Assembly (NCBI GenBank): GCA_025965475.1 | Contig: JAOPWV010000136.1 | Location: 1 to 44,092 of the forward strand | Reading direction: 5' to 3' | Origin: Frankiales bacterium | GTDB taxonomy: Bacteria; Actinomycetota; Actinomycetes; Mycobacteriales; SCTD01 | DNA length: 44,092 nucleotides | Shown here: positions 16,572 through 25,262 of the stretch, one piece after another | Layout of the letters: each line of letters begins with the position of its first letter | Numbering within the stretch: position 1 is the first letter of the stretch | Program-made: the position numbers and the translations under genes | Notes under the pieces: model-generated | Seen by the model: the letters and a program-made list of their open reading frames with translations, nothing else | Database searches by the model: none | Told to the model about the DNA's origin: nothing

Positions 16572-17989
16572 GCGTGCCCCGCTTGAGTGGGCTGCTGCTC
16601 CAGCGGCGGCTCCGGCCCGTACGGCACGTCGACGTCGTCGACACCGAGCCGGCGCCAGCGATGATGCATGGAGCGCAGGACGAAGATGGTTCCGGCGCCG
16701 ATCGCGACGTACAGAACGAGGACCCCCGCGAAGAACAGCCACATGTTGCCCCGCGTGGTGACCGCATCCGACGTCAGCAAGAGGCCGACGACGGTCCACG
16801 GCTGGCGCCCGACCTCGGTCACGATCCAACCGGTCTCCAGGCAGATCACGGACACGACCCCGCTCACCGTCGCGAGGCGCAGGAACCAGCGGCTGCGCGG
16901 CAGATCCCGACGGCGCCACCAGGCCCAGGCGAACCAGACCGAGAGCCCCAGCAGGAGGAACGATGTGAAGACCATGACGTCGAACGACAGGTGCACGATG
17001 TTCACCAGGTGCGGTGCCGGGCGCACCGGTGGCGGGATCGTGTCCAGGCCGCGGATGCGGGTCGACGGGCTGAAGCCGGACAACATCGAGGCGCCGTTCG
17101 GGATATCGATGCCGTAGCGCACCTTCCCGTCGACCAGGAGCCCACCGAGCGTCTCCGGCACGTGATCGCCCGTCTGCGGCACGAGTTCGATCGCCGCGAA
17201 CTTGGCCGGCTCCTTGTGGAACACCTCGCGCGCGATGACGTCCCCGAACAGGATCTGGAGAGGGATCACCACCGATGCGACGGTGAACGGGATCAGGAAC
17301 CCGAGACGCGTGTAGCGGTCGCGACGCCCACGCAACATCCCGGCGGCGTACGTCGCCGCGACCATGAACCCGGCGACGATGTAGGCGGCCAGCAGCATGT
17401 GCACGAACTCGTACCAGAACGCACGGTTGAAGAAGACGGCCAGGGGGTTGACGTCCACCACGCGGTCGCCGCTGAGGGTGATCCCGCCGGGCAGGTTCAT
17501 CCAGCCGTTAGCCGCGACCACCGACGCGGTGCCGCCCGCGCCCGACAGCACGACGGGCAGACCCGACCAGAAGTGCGGCCAGGGACGCAGTCGGCGCCAG
17601 CCATAGATGTAGATCGAGACGAAGATGGCCTCGAGGAAGAAGAAGATTCCCTCGATGCCGAAGGGGATGCCGTACGCCGCACCGAACCGTCCCATGAGCC
17701 CCGGCCACAGCAGGCCCATCTCGAACGACAACACCGTGCCGGACACGGCGCCGACCGCGAACAGCACCGCCGCCACCTTCGACCAGCGCTCCGCGAGGAG
17801 TAGGGCGTCTGCGTCGGCCCCGCGGATCCCCCGGTAGTTCGCGAGCATCATCAGGAAGGTGAAGGCCAGACCGAACGGGACGAGCACGATGTGGAAGCCG
17901 AGGGTGAAAGCCATCTGCTCCCTGGCCGGCAGCAACTGTGCCGGATCCCCGGCCGACAGCGCCGCGCCCGCGAGCGGTGCCAGGCCCAT
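16568..17989 (-). CDS. cydA: Cytochrome bd ubiquinol oxidase subunit I
   Basis: A 473-residue CydA. Haem-ligand and helix motifs are visible: AFTLGFHIVLVPFGLAFTF (His ligand near residue 31), LWPGLMGRFGAAYGIPFGIE, WYEFVHMLLAAYIV (His) and HLSFDVMVFTSFLLLG (Met ligand). The quinol-binding Q-loop after VIPLQILFGDVIAREV is short, which places it with the short-loop (CIO-like) group rather than E. coli CydA. The start is ATG at 17989, or GTG one codon earlier. It begins 46 bases after the mscS stop on the same strand, so co-transcription with the MFS and mscS genes is possible. Confidence 0.94.
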   Translation of the reverse strand: MGLAPLAGAALSAGDPAQLLPAREQMAFTLGFHIVLVPFGLAFTFLMMLANYRGIRGADADALLLAERWSKVAAVLFAVGAVSGTVLSFEMGLLWPGLMGRFGAAYGIPFGIEGIFFFLEAIFVSIYIYGWRRLRPWPHFWSGLPVVLSGAGGTASVVAANGWMNLPGGITLSGDRVVDVNPLAVFFNRAFWYEFVHMLLAAYIVAGFMVAATYAAGMLRGRRDRYTRLGFLIPFTVASVVIPLQILFGDVIAREVFHKEPAKFAAIELVPQTGDHVPETLGGLLVDGKVRYGIDIPNGASMLSGFSPSTRIRGLDTIPPPVRPAPHLVNIVHLSFDVMVFTSFLLLGLSVWFAWAWWRRRDLPRSRWFLRLATVSGVVSVICLETGWIVTEVGRQPWTVVGLLLTSDAVTTRGNMWLFFAGVLVLYVAIGAGTIFVLRSMHHRWRRLGVDDVDVPYGPEPPLEQQPTQAGHA

Positions 17990-18035
17990 CACGGCGGATC
18001 ACCCGCGCGCGCACGGGACGCGGCCGCACGCCCCT

Positions 18036-19169
18036 TCATCCGGTGCCGCCACGGGCATTGTCCGATGCGCTGGCGCCCACCGGTTCCCGGTCGGGCTTCC
18101 GGTCCTCGGCGTAGGCCGGCCGCAGCCCCTCCTCGTGGAGCTCATCGATCCGTACGGTCGGCAAGGCGTGCGGATAGTTCGCCTGCAGGTACGCGACAAG
18201 CCCCTCGCGTACCTCGCAGCGCAGATCCCAGTTGGTGGGCGCGTCGCCCGAACTCATCAGCCCGCGCACGATCATCGTCGAGGGCGTCGTGTCGATCACC
18301 TGCAACACCCAGTCCCTTCCGTCCCAGAGCGGTGAGTCGTGCAGCAGCCGGTGCAGCTCCGTGCGCAACTCCTCGACCGGCGTGGTGAAGTCGAGGTGCA
18401 GGACAACGCTGCCGAGCACCCGTGACTCGTGCCGGGTCCAGTTCTGGAACACGTGGCTCGTGAAGTAGGAGACCGGCAGGATCAGGCGCCGGTTGTCCCA
18501 GGTCCGCACGACGACGTACGTCAGGGTGATGTCTTCGATGTGCCCCCACTCGCCCTCGACGACCACCACGTCGCCGATGCGGATCGGGTCGGTCACGGCG
18601 ATCTGCAGTCCTGCCAGCAGGTTGGCCAGCGTGGCCTGGGCAGCCAGGCCGGCCACGACGCTGAGCAGGCCCGCCGAGGCGAGGAACGAGGCGCCGAGGG
18701 CGCGCAGGCGCGGGAAGGTCATGAGTTCGGCGGCAAAGGCGACGAACACGACGATCGCGGCGAAGACCCGGCGCAGTACGGCGATCTGGGTCCGCATGCG
18801 CCGCGCGCGGCGGTTGTCCGAGACGTCGACGTCGAGGTGCGCGACCAGCACGTCCTCGGCCACACCGCTCAGGGCGATGACCAGCCAGGACGCCGCCGCG
18901 ATCAGGATGATCGTCAGGACATGGCGGGCGACGTCCGCGGTGGCGGACCCGATCCGCTCGTAGGGAAGGGCGAGGTACACGGAGGACGCGACCAGCCCGA
19001 CCCGGAAGGGACGGCGACAGCGTCGGCGCAGCCCGAGCCAGAAGGGGTCCCCACTCCGCTTCGCTCCGCGGCCGACCAGCCAGCCGATCGCGAGCGCCAC
19101 GATCCACGCCGCAGCGGCCGCGAGGAGGATCGCGACGACCGGCTGTATGAGATCCCAGACGCGGTTAAT
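18036..19169 (-). CDS. MscS-family mechanosensitive channel, probable ATT start
   Basis: A 377-residue protein, four or five N-terminal helices followed by the MscS beta and alpha/beta domains. The pore helix region is ASFLASAGLLSVVAGLAAQATLANLLAGL; the beta domain contains DPIRIGDVVVVEGEWGHIEDI and VVRTWDNRRLILPVSYF. It is a cytoplasmic-membrane channel that opens on osmotic downshock. The only standard start (GTG at 19100) would cut the first helix in half. The frame is open upstream through QPVVAILLAAAAAWIVA to NRVWDLI, reaching ATT at 19167-19169, which sits six bases after GAGG and directly behind the MFS stop. I therefore place the start at ATT; a sequence error of ATG to ATT is the main alternative. 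Confidence 0.85.
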   Translation of the reverse strand: MNRVWDLIQPVVAILLAAAAAWIVALAIGWLVGRGAKRSGDPFWLGLRRRCRRPFRVGLVASSVYLALPYERIGSATADVARHVLTIILIAAASWLVIALSGVAEDVLVAHLDVDVSDNRRARRMRTQIAVLRRVFAAIVVFVAFAAELMTFPRLRALGASFLASAGLLSVVAGLAAQATLANLLAGLQIAVTDPIRIGDVVVVEGEWGHIEDITLTYVVVRTWDNRRLILPVSYFTSHVFQNWTRHESRVLGSVVLHLDFTTPVEELRTELHRLLHDSPLWDGRDWVLQVIDTTPSTMIVRGLMSSGDAPTNWDLRCEVREGLVAYLQANYPHALPTVRIDELHEEGLRPAYAEDRKPDREPVGASASDNARGGTG

Positions 19170-19172
19170 GCC

Positions 19173-20738
19173 TCACCTCGGTTCTCCTCCACCCGCCACG
19201 AGAGGCCGGCCCCCGGGCCCGCGGCGTACGTGCGGCGTCAGCCCCCCGGTGAGACCGCTGGCGACCGCGCCGCCGGCCGCGGCGGTCCGGGCGGACAGCG
19301 GTGTGGCGACCGACTCGAGCGAGCGGCGCTCCGCGTCCACACCCCAGAGGTACTCCACGACGCCTCCCACGATCATGAGCACCGCCGCCGCGGCATAGCC
19401 GAGAAACACGTTCTGCCGGCTGTGCCCGTTGCCGATGAGCGTCGCGAACAGCCAGGGGGCGACGACGCCGCCGGACAGGGTCGCGATCGCGAAGAAGAAG
19501 GAGATCGCCTCGGCCCGGAGCTCCAGCGGGAAGACCTCGCTGACCGTGAGGTACGCCGACGACGCTGCCGCTGAGGCGAAGAAGAAGATGACGCACCACA
19601 AGATGGTCTGCGTCACCGCGGTGAGCGCCCCGCGGTCGAACAGCCAGCCGGTGACGAACAGCAGCACACCGGAGACCGTGTAGGTGCTGCCGATCATGAT
19701 GCGCCGCCCGATCGTGTCGAAGAACCGGCCGAGGAGCAACGGCCCCAGCAGGTTGCCGACCGCGAAGGGGAAGATGAAGTAGGCGACCGCCCCGCCGCGG
19801 ATGCCGTAGAAACTGGCCAGGACCAGCGCGTACGTGAAGAAGATCGCGTTGTAGAGAAACGACTGGGTCACCATCAGCAGGAAACCGACGATCGAGCGAC
19901 GGCGGTAGTCGCGGAACAGGGTCCGGGCGAGTTCCCGGTACGTCGCCACCCCGCGCGGCTGGATCTCGATGGCCTGGTCCTCGGTCACGGGCCGCAGCAG
20001 GACCCCACGAGCCTCCGTCTCCCGCTCGATATCCGCGACGATGCGTTCGGCCTCCTGCACGCGCCCGTGGGTGAGCAGCCAGCGCGGACTCTCCGGGATC
20101 TTGCGGCGAAGCGGCCAGATCAACAGGCCGATGACCGGGCCGATCAGCAGACCGAGACGCCAGCCGAGATCGATGGGGAGCAGCCGGTCGTTCAGGAACG
20201 CAAGGTTGGCCGCCGCCCCGATCATCGCGCCCAGCCAGTAGGTGCCGTTGATGGCGAGATCGGTGTGCCCGCGGTACGGCGCGGGGATCAGCTCGTCGAT
20301 GGCCGAGTTGATCGCGGCGTACTCGCCGCCAATGCCTGTGCCTGCGATGACCCGCGTCAACGCGAAGAACCAGAAGCTGGTCGAGAACGCCGTCAGGCCA
20401 TTGCCGAGCAGGTACACGCCGAGGGTCAGGACGAACAGCTTGCGGCGGCCGAACTTGTCGGCCAGCCGGCCGAACACGAGAGCGCCCGCCACCTCGCCGA
20501 CCAGGTAGAGGCTGGCCGACAGCCCGACCTGGGACGAGGAGAGCCCCAGGGTGCGGGCGTCCCGGAGCCGGTCGGCGATCGAACTGGCGACGGTGATCTC
20601 GATGCCGTCCAGGACCCAGGTGATCCCGAGGGCGACGACGACCCGCCAGTGGAACGGCCCCCAGGGGAGCCGGTCCAGGCGTGCCGGCACGGTGCTGCGG
20701 ATCGGGCCGGACACCTGCCCGTGTGAGATCGCCGTCAT
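19173..20738 (-). CDS. MFS transporter, sugar-porter/metabolite:H+ symporter type
   Basis: A 521-residue protein with 12 predicted helices. Major-facilitator signatures are GRLADKFGRRKLFVLTLG between helices 2 and 3, its second-half counterpart GRFFDTIGRRIMIGS, and PESPRWLLTHGRVQEAERIV before the central loop as in sugar porters; RVIAGTGIGGEYAAINS follows helix 4. Start is ATG at 20738 with CAGGAGGCCGTC; another start 18 bases upstream lacks such spacing. The C-terminus is a 50-residue Gly/Arg-rich tail. The substrate cannot be told; the sequence resembles transporters of sugars or organic/aromatic acids. The stop is 3 bases before the proposed mscS start. Confidence 0.88.
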   Translation of the reverse strand: MTAISHGQVSGPIRSTVPARLDRLPWGPFHWRVVVALGITWVLDGIEITVASSIADRLRDARTLGLSSSQVGLSASLYLVGEVAGALVFGRLADKFGRRKLFVLTLGVYLLGNGLTAFSTSFWFFALTRVIAGTGIGGEYAAINSAIDELIPAPYRGHTDLAINGTYWLGAMIGAAANLAFLNDRLLPIDLGWRLGLLIGPVIGLLIWPLRRKIPESPRWLLTHGRVQEAERIVADIERETEARGVLLRPVTEDQAIEIQPRGVATYRELARTLFRDYRRRSIVGFLLMVTQSFLYNAIFFTYALVLASFYGIRGGAVAYFIFPFAVGNLLGPLLLGRFFDTIGRRIMIGSTYTVSGVLLFVTGWLFDRGALTAVTQTILWCVIFFFASAAASSAYLTVSEVFPLELRAEAISFFFAIATLSGGVVAPWLFATLIGNGHSRQNVFLGYAAAAVLMIVGGVVEYLWGVDAERRSLESVATPLSARTAAAGGAVASGLTGGLTPHVRRGPGGRPLVAGGGEPR

Positions 20739-20839
20739 GACGGCCTCCTGGTGCACCGCGCGCCTCGGGAGCGGCGGCTCTGCGCCAGCGGTGATGCCCG
20801 TCGCCCCGCCACTGTCACGCGGCGCCCACGCCGGGGCGG

Positions 20840-21202
20840 TCAGCCTGTCGGCCGGTGGGCCCGGCCCTTGTGGGGCTCGCGTTTGTCCTTGGCGTCGTCG
20901 ATCTGCCGGATCAGTTCCTTCCGGGCCTCGACGAGCGCCCGGTCGAGGTCACGATGGTGCGCCGAGGCGACGAGAACAGGTACCTGCGGCAGTCTGGCCT
21001 CGAGGGTGACCTTCTGCTCGTCCCCGTCGCGGTTCTTCACCGTCACGACCACCTCCGCCTGCTCCGGTGACCAGCTCAGCAGGTGTGGCGCCAGCGGGGC
21101 CAGGGCCTCGACGAGGAATCTGCGGTCTGCGGTGCTGAAGCCGTTGCCGAGAGTGAGCCGCTCGTCCACCACCCGGGTCCGGTTCTCGTCGGTTCCGCTC
21201 AT
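20840..21202 (-). CDS. HPF/RaiA-like ribosome-associated (S30EA family) protein
   Basis: A 120-residue protein resembling the N-terminal domain of ribosome hibernation factors: VDERLTLGNGFSTADRRFLVEAL, VVVTVKNRDGDEQKVTLEAR and SAHHRDLDRALVEARKELIRQIDDAK, the beta-alpha-beta-beta-beta-alpha pattern of the family, with a basic C-terminus (KDKREPHKGRAHR). The C-terminal dimerisation domain of long HPF is absent. Members bind the 30S decoding region and silence ribosomes in dormancy. ATG at 21202 is preceded by AAAGGTCGCAG. It lies in a stress-type neighbourhood, near the baeRF protein. The family call is by overall pattern, not by an invariant motif. Confidence 0.65.
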   Translation of the reverse strand: MSGTDENRTRVVDERLTLGNGFSTADRRFLVEALAPLAPHLLSWSPEQAEVVVTVKNRDGDEQKVTLEARLPQVPVLVASAHHRDLDRALVEARKELIRQIDDAKDKREPHKGRAHRPTG

Positions 21203-21251
21203 CTGCGACCTTTCTCCCCACGATGTACCAACACGGCGATTGGGGGGACCG

Positions 21252-21631
21252 TCAGAGCATCTCCAGCGGGCGCTTGCTCAGGGGCGGTGGGAACGCCCGA
21301 TCGAGCATCTCCAGATCCTCTGGGGCCAAGCGGATGGCGCGTGCCGCCCGGTCCTCGCGGACGTGCGCCGGTGTACCGGCACGGGGATCGCGATGACCCC
21401 GTCGTCGCGAAGCACCCAGGCCAGCGCCGCCTGCACGGGCCGCGGCGCATCAGGTTGTGGAGCACCTCGACCAGTGTCAGGCCGATGTCCACCCCCACCA
21501 CCCGGAATGGCCACGATCTCCGTCTCCCGCAGATCCGGGAACCCGGCCATGTGCCAGGTGCCCTGTCCCATGACCGGGATGCGTTCACCTGAGGGCAGGC
21601 TCGTCCTGGGCAGCGTCGCAATGACCGGCAT
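21252..21631 (-). pseudogene. Collapsed aldo/keto reductase gene
   Basis: From ATG at 21631 the frame reads MPVIATLPRTSLPSGERIPV then MGQGTWHMAGF, the start of an aldo/keto reductase. A second frame gives GVDIGLTLVEVLHNLMRRGP, combining the strand after the first helix with the RRG loop. The first frame returns with VQAALAWVLRDDGVIAIP, and the C-terminus VREDRAARAIRLAPEDLEML then DRAFPPPLSKRPLEML appears in yet another frame, ending at 21252-21254. A full-length enzyme has about 275 residues; roughly 120 remain, in at least three segments. The catalytic Tyr and Lys regions are gone. Confidence 0.75.
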
Positions 21632-21755
21632 CGTGACTCCTGGCAGCACGGAGGTGGCAGCACGGAGGGCCACCCTGTGCCCGGTCCGGCGGGACTCAAG
21701 CAGCCGGACCGCGGTGATCGCGAATGGGTCGCGCGAGCCGGGGCAAGGGGCGGCC

Positions 21756-22910
21756 ATGCTCACCTCCCAAACGGTCGACGACCTGATCCGCTTCCCGCCG
21801 AGCGACACCCCGGTCCTGTCGCTCTACGTCGGGATCCCGGTCGACCCCGGCACGGCCGGGCCACTGCACACCCGCATCCACGGGCTGCTCGATCAGCTGC
21901 AGCCGCTGGCCGATGACACCTCGCTGGACCGGGATGCGCGGTTGTCGGTCCGGCAGGACCTCGAGCGACTGCACGCCGCGGCGACGGAGGAGCGCTGGGG
22001 TCCTCCTGGAGCCGCCGTGTTCGTCTGCTCGAGCCGGGGCCTGTACGCGCGGGTCGAGCTGCCGCGCGCGGTCCGGGACCGTGCCGTCGCGGATGCGACG
22101 CCCTACGTACGGCCGCTGCTGGCCGTGCTGGACGAATTCCACCACGCGTGCGTCGTCGTCGTCGACCGGGAGCACGGCCAGGTCTGGGACCTGTACCAGG
22201 GTCAGATGCAGGAGGTCGGAAAGGTCACGGACCCGGCGCTGCGCAAGCCGAACTACGGGGGTTGGCACGGTTTGAAGGAGAACCCGGTCCGTCACAGGGC
22301 CGAGGAACTGGCCAAGCACCACTATCGCAACGTGGCACAGCAGGTGTCCGACCTGTTCCGGAGCCGCAACCCCGAACTGCTCATCGTGGGCGGCCACCAC
22401 GACGAGGTGCCTGACTTCCTCAGCTTCCTGCCGCGCGACGTGCAGACGAAGCTGGCCGGCACGTTCGAGGTGGACCCGCACACGACGACACCGGCGGTCG
22501 TACGGGACCAGGCCCAGCGCATCGTCGAGAACTTCGAGCGCGAGGGCGAGCGGCGCCGCGTCGCCGAGGTGCTCGAGAAGGTGGCCGCCCACGGCCGGGC
22601 CGTCGCCGGGCTGGAGCCCACCCTCTGGGCTGCCTCGACCGCCGCCGTGCAGGACCTTCTTGTACAGGAGGACGTCACGGTGGCCGGTGTGGTCTGCGAT
22701 CAGTCCGGTTGGCTGGGCCTGGTGGGCGAGACGTGCCCGGTGTGCGGCGCGCGCACGCGCCACACCGACGACCTGCTCGACGAACTCGCCGAGGCCGTCG
22801 TCGACGAGGGCGGTTCCGTGGAGCACGTCCAGGCCGACACTCCCCTCAAGGAGCACACGGTCGCGGCGGCGATCCGCTTCCCGTTGCCGCCGCAACCGGT
22901 CGGTGCCTGA
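21756..22910 (+). CDS. baeRF / Vms1-like (eRF1-domain) protein
   Basis: A 384-residue protein resembling bacterial/archaeal eRF1-like (baeRF) proteins. An N-terminal domain (TPVLSLYVGIPVDPG) is followed by an eRF1-like middle region with VVVVDREHGQVWDLYQGQ, the block NYGGWHGLKENPVRHRAEEL, and LLIVGGHHDEVPDFLSFLP (about residues 205-223). The C-terminal L7Ae-like domain contains a Cys pair CPVCGARTRHTDDLLDELAE. Relatives act, or are proposed to act, on stalled ribosomes or peptidyl-tRNA; the bacterial role is not established. ATG at 21756 follows AAGGGGCGGCC. It converges with copA with 3 bases between stops. A nearby hibernation-type gene suggests a ribosome-rescue or dormancy role (inference). 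Confidence 0.65.
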   Translation: MLTSQTVDDLIRFPPSDTPVLSLYVGIPVDPGTAGPLHTRIHGLLDQLQPLADDTSLDRDARLSVRQDLERLHAAATEERWGPPGAAVFVCSSRGLYARVELPRAVRDRAVADATPYVRPLLAVLDEFHHACVVVVDREHGQVWDLYQGQMQEVGKVTDPALRKPNYGGWHGLKENPVRHRAEELAKHHYRNVAQQVSDLFRSRNPELLIVGGHHDEVPDFLSFLPRDVQTKLAGTFEVDPHTTTPAVVRDQAQRIVENFEREGERRRVAEVLEKVAAHGRAVAGLEPTLWAASTAAVQDLLVQEDVTVAGVVCDQSGWLGLVGETCPVCGARTRHTDDLLDELAEAVVDEGGSVEHVQADTPLKEHTVAAAIRFPLPPQPVGA

Positions 22911-22913
22911 GCG

Positions 22914-25202
22914 TCATCCGTTGAGCGGCTGGAAGCGGCGCAGCCGCAGGCTGCTCGAGACGACGAAGACCGAGCTGACGGCCATCGCGGCACCGGCGAG
23001 CATCGGGTTCATCAGCCCCGCCGCGGCCAACGGCAGCGCGGCGACGTTGTAGGCGAAGGCCCAGAACAGGTTGCCCTTGATGGTCGCCAGCGTGCGCCGG
23101 GACAGCCGGATGGCGTCCGCGGCGGCCCGCAGGTCGCCGCCGGCCAAGGTCAGGTCGCTGGCTTCGATGGCCACATCGGTGCCGGTGCCCATGGACAGAC
23201 CCAGGTCGGCCTGGGCGAGTGCCGCAGCGTCGTTCACGCCATCGCCGACCATCGCGACGACCGCACCTTCGGCCTGCAGGCGCTTGACCACGTCGACCTT
23301 GTCGGCGGGCAACACTTCAGCGATCACGTCGGCGTCGCTGATGCCGACCTCACGGGCCACGGCCCGGGCAGCGGCCTCGTTGTCGCCGGTCAGCAGCACC
23401 GGACGCAACCCCAGCTCGCGCAGCTGCGCGATGGCCTGCGCGGAGGTCGGCTTCACCGTGTCGGCGACGACAAGCACGGCCCGGCCGACGCCGTCCCAAC
23501 CGACCGCGACCGCGGTCTTCCCGTCGGCTTCGGCAGCCGCCCTGCGTGCCTCGAGGTCGGCAGGCAGGGCCTGCGCCCACTCCTCCAGCAGTCGGGTGCG
23601 GCCGACGAGCACGGCGCGGGGGCTGCCGTCGACGTCCGGGACGACACCCTGCACGCCCAGACCTTCCAGGTTCGTGAACCCGTCGACATCGGGCAGCACG
23701 CCCACCTCGGCCGCGGCTGCGGCCGCGATGGCGGCGGCGATCGGGTGCTCGGAGGCGTGCTCGAGCGCACCCGCCAGGCGCAGCACCTGCGCCCGGTCCT
23801 CGCCGGCCGCCAGGTGCACGCCGACCAGCGCCATCCGGCCCGTGGTGACGGTGCCGGTCTTGTCCAGCACCACGGTGTTCACGCGGCGCGTGGACTCGAG
23901 GACCTCAGGACCCTTGATGAGGATGCCGAGCTGCGCGCCCCGGCCGGTGCCGACCATGAGCGCGGTCGGGGTCGCGAGGCCCAGCGCACAGGGGCAGGCG
24001 ATGATCAACACGGACACGGCGGCGGTGAACGCGACCTCGCCGGTGGCGCCGTTGCCGAGCCAGAACCCGAGCGTGGCGGCAGCCAGCGCGATGACGACGG
24101 GCACGAACACCGCTGAGACGCGGTCGGCCAGCCGCTGCACAGCCGCCTTGCCGTTCTGCGCGTCCTCGACGAGCCGTGCCATCTGCGCGAGCTGCGTGTC
24201 CGCGCCGACCCGGCTGGCCCGCACGACCAGACGACCACCGGCGTTGATGGTGGCTCCGAGCACCGGGTCGCCGGGCCGGACCTCGACGGGGACCGGCTCG
24301 CCGGTCAGCATCGAGGCGTCCACCGCCGAGCTCCCGGACACGATGACGCCATCGGTGGCGACCTTCTCCCCGGGCCGGACGACGAACTCGTCGCCGACCA
24401 CAAGCTGCTCGACCGGAAGCCGGGTCTCGCTGCCGTCGCGCAGCACCGCAACATCCTTGGCCCCCATGGAGAGCAGCGCGTGCAGCGCCGCACCGGAGCG
24501 GCGCTTGGCGCGGGCTTCGAGGTACCGGCCGGTGAGGATGAACAGCGTGACGCCCGCGGCGACCTCGAGGTAGATCTCGCCGGTGCCGGTCCCGCGCGAG
24601 GGGACCAGGGTGAACGGCATGGTCATGCCGCGCTCGCCGGCCCCGCCGAGGAACAACGCGTAGAGCGACCAGCCGAACGCAGCCAGCACGCCGAGGCAGA
24701 TGAGGGTGTCCATGGTCGCAGCGCCGTGCCGCAGGTTGGTCCAGGCGGCCTTGTGGAACGGCCACGCCGCCCACGTGACGACCGGGGCGGCGAGGGTCAG
24801 CGACAACCACTGCCAGTAGTCGAACTGCAGCGCGGGCAGCATGGCAAGCGCGACGACCGGAAGCGTGAGCAGCAGGGTCGCAAGGACACGGTGGCGCAGC
24901 GCAGTGAGGGCATCGGGCTGCGGCGATCCCTGCGCCTCGGACGGTGACGGCGGCAGCACGGCGGTGTAGCCGGCTGTCTCGACGGTGGCGACCAGCTCTT
25001 GCGGGGTCACGCCGTCGACATAGGTCACCTTCGCCTTCTCCGTGGCGTAGTTCACCGTGGCGGTGACACCGTCCATACGGTTGAGCTTCTTCTCGATACG
25101 CGCCGCACAGGAGGCACACGTCATGCCACCGATGGAGAGCTCGACGGTGCCGCCACCCGACGTAGGCCCCGCGGCCGCCGGGGTGCTCGTGCTGGTGGTC
25201 AC
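22914..25202 (-). CDS. copA: Copper-exporting P1B-type ATPase
   Basis: A 762-residue heavy-metal ATPase. An N-terminal HMA domain carries GMTCASC (Cys29, Cys32). Eight transmembrane helices are expected; the metal-site motif is CPC in [17 protein letters not shown] (about residue 402). The actuator motif is [12 protein letters not shown], the phosphorylated Asp lies in [12 protein letters not shown] (about 444), and the nucleotide motifs are SEHPIAAAI (about 486) and [11 protein letters not shown]. It exports Cu(I) from the cytoplasm. GTG at 25202 is preceded by GGAGGAGGCAG. It is the last gene of the csoR-copZ-exported protein-copA operon, 60 bases after its neighbour, and should be derepressed by copper through CsoR. 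Confidence 0.96.
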   Translation of the reverse strand: MTTSTSTPAAAGPTSGGGTVELSIGGMTCASCAARIEKKLNRMDGVTATVNYATEKAKVTYVDGVTPQELVATVETAGYTAVLPPSPSEAQGSPQPDALTALRHRVLATLLLTLPVVALAMLPALQFDYWQWLSLTLAAPVVTWAAWPFHKAAWTNLRHGAATMDTLICLGVLAAFGWSLYALFLGGAGERGMTMPFTLVPSRGTGTGEIYLEVAAGVTLFILTGRYLEARAKRRSGAALHALLSMGAKDVAVLRDGSETRLPVEQLVVGDEFVVRPGEKVATDGVIVSGSSAVDASMLTGEPVPVEVRPGDPVLGATINAGGRLVVRASRVGADTQLAQMARLVEDAQNGKAAVQRLADRVSAVFVPVVIALAAATLGFWLGNGATGEVAFTAAVSVLIIACPCALGLATPTALMVGTGRGAQLGILIKGPEVLESTRRVNTVVLDKTGTVTTGRMALVGVHLAAGEDRAQVLRLAGALEHASEHPIAAAIAAAAAAEVGVLPDVDGFTNLEGLGVQGVVPDVDGSPRAVLVGRTRLLEEWAQALPADLEARRAAAEADGKTAVAVGWDGVGRAVLVVADTVKPTSAQAIAQLRELGLRPVLLTGDNEAAARAVAREVGISDADVIAEVLPADKVDVVKRLQAEGAVVAMVGDGVNDAAALAQADLGLSMGTGTDVAIEASDLTLAGGDLRAAADAIRLSRRTLATIKGNLFWAFAYNVAALPLAAAGLMNPMLAGAAMAVSSVFVVSSSLRLRRFQPLNG

Positions 25203-25262
25203 CTGCCTCCTCCTTCCCGGCGAAGCCTTCTCGTGAACGGCTGGTCCTGGCAGGTCTGCACG

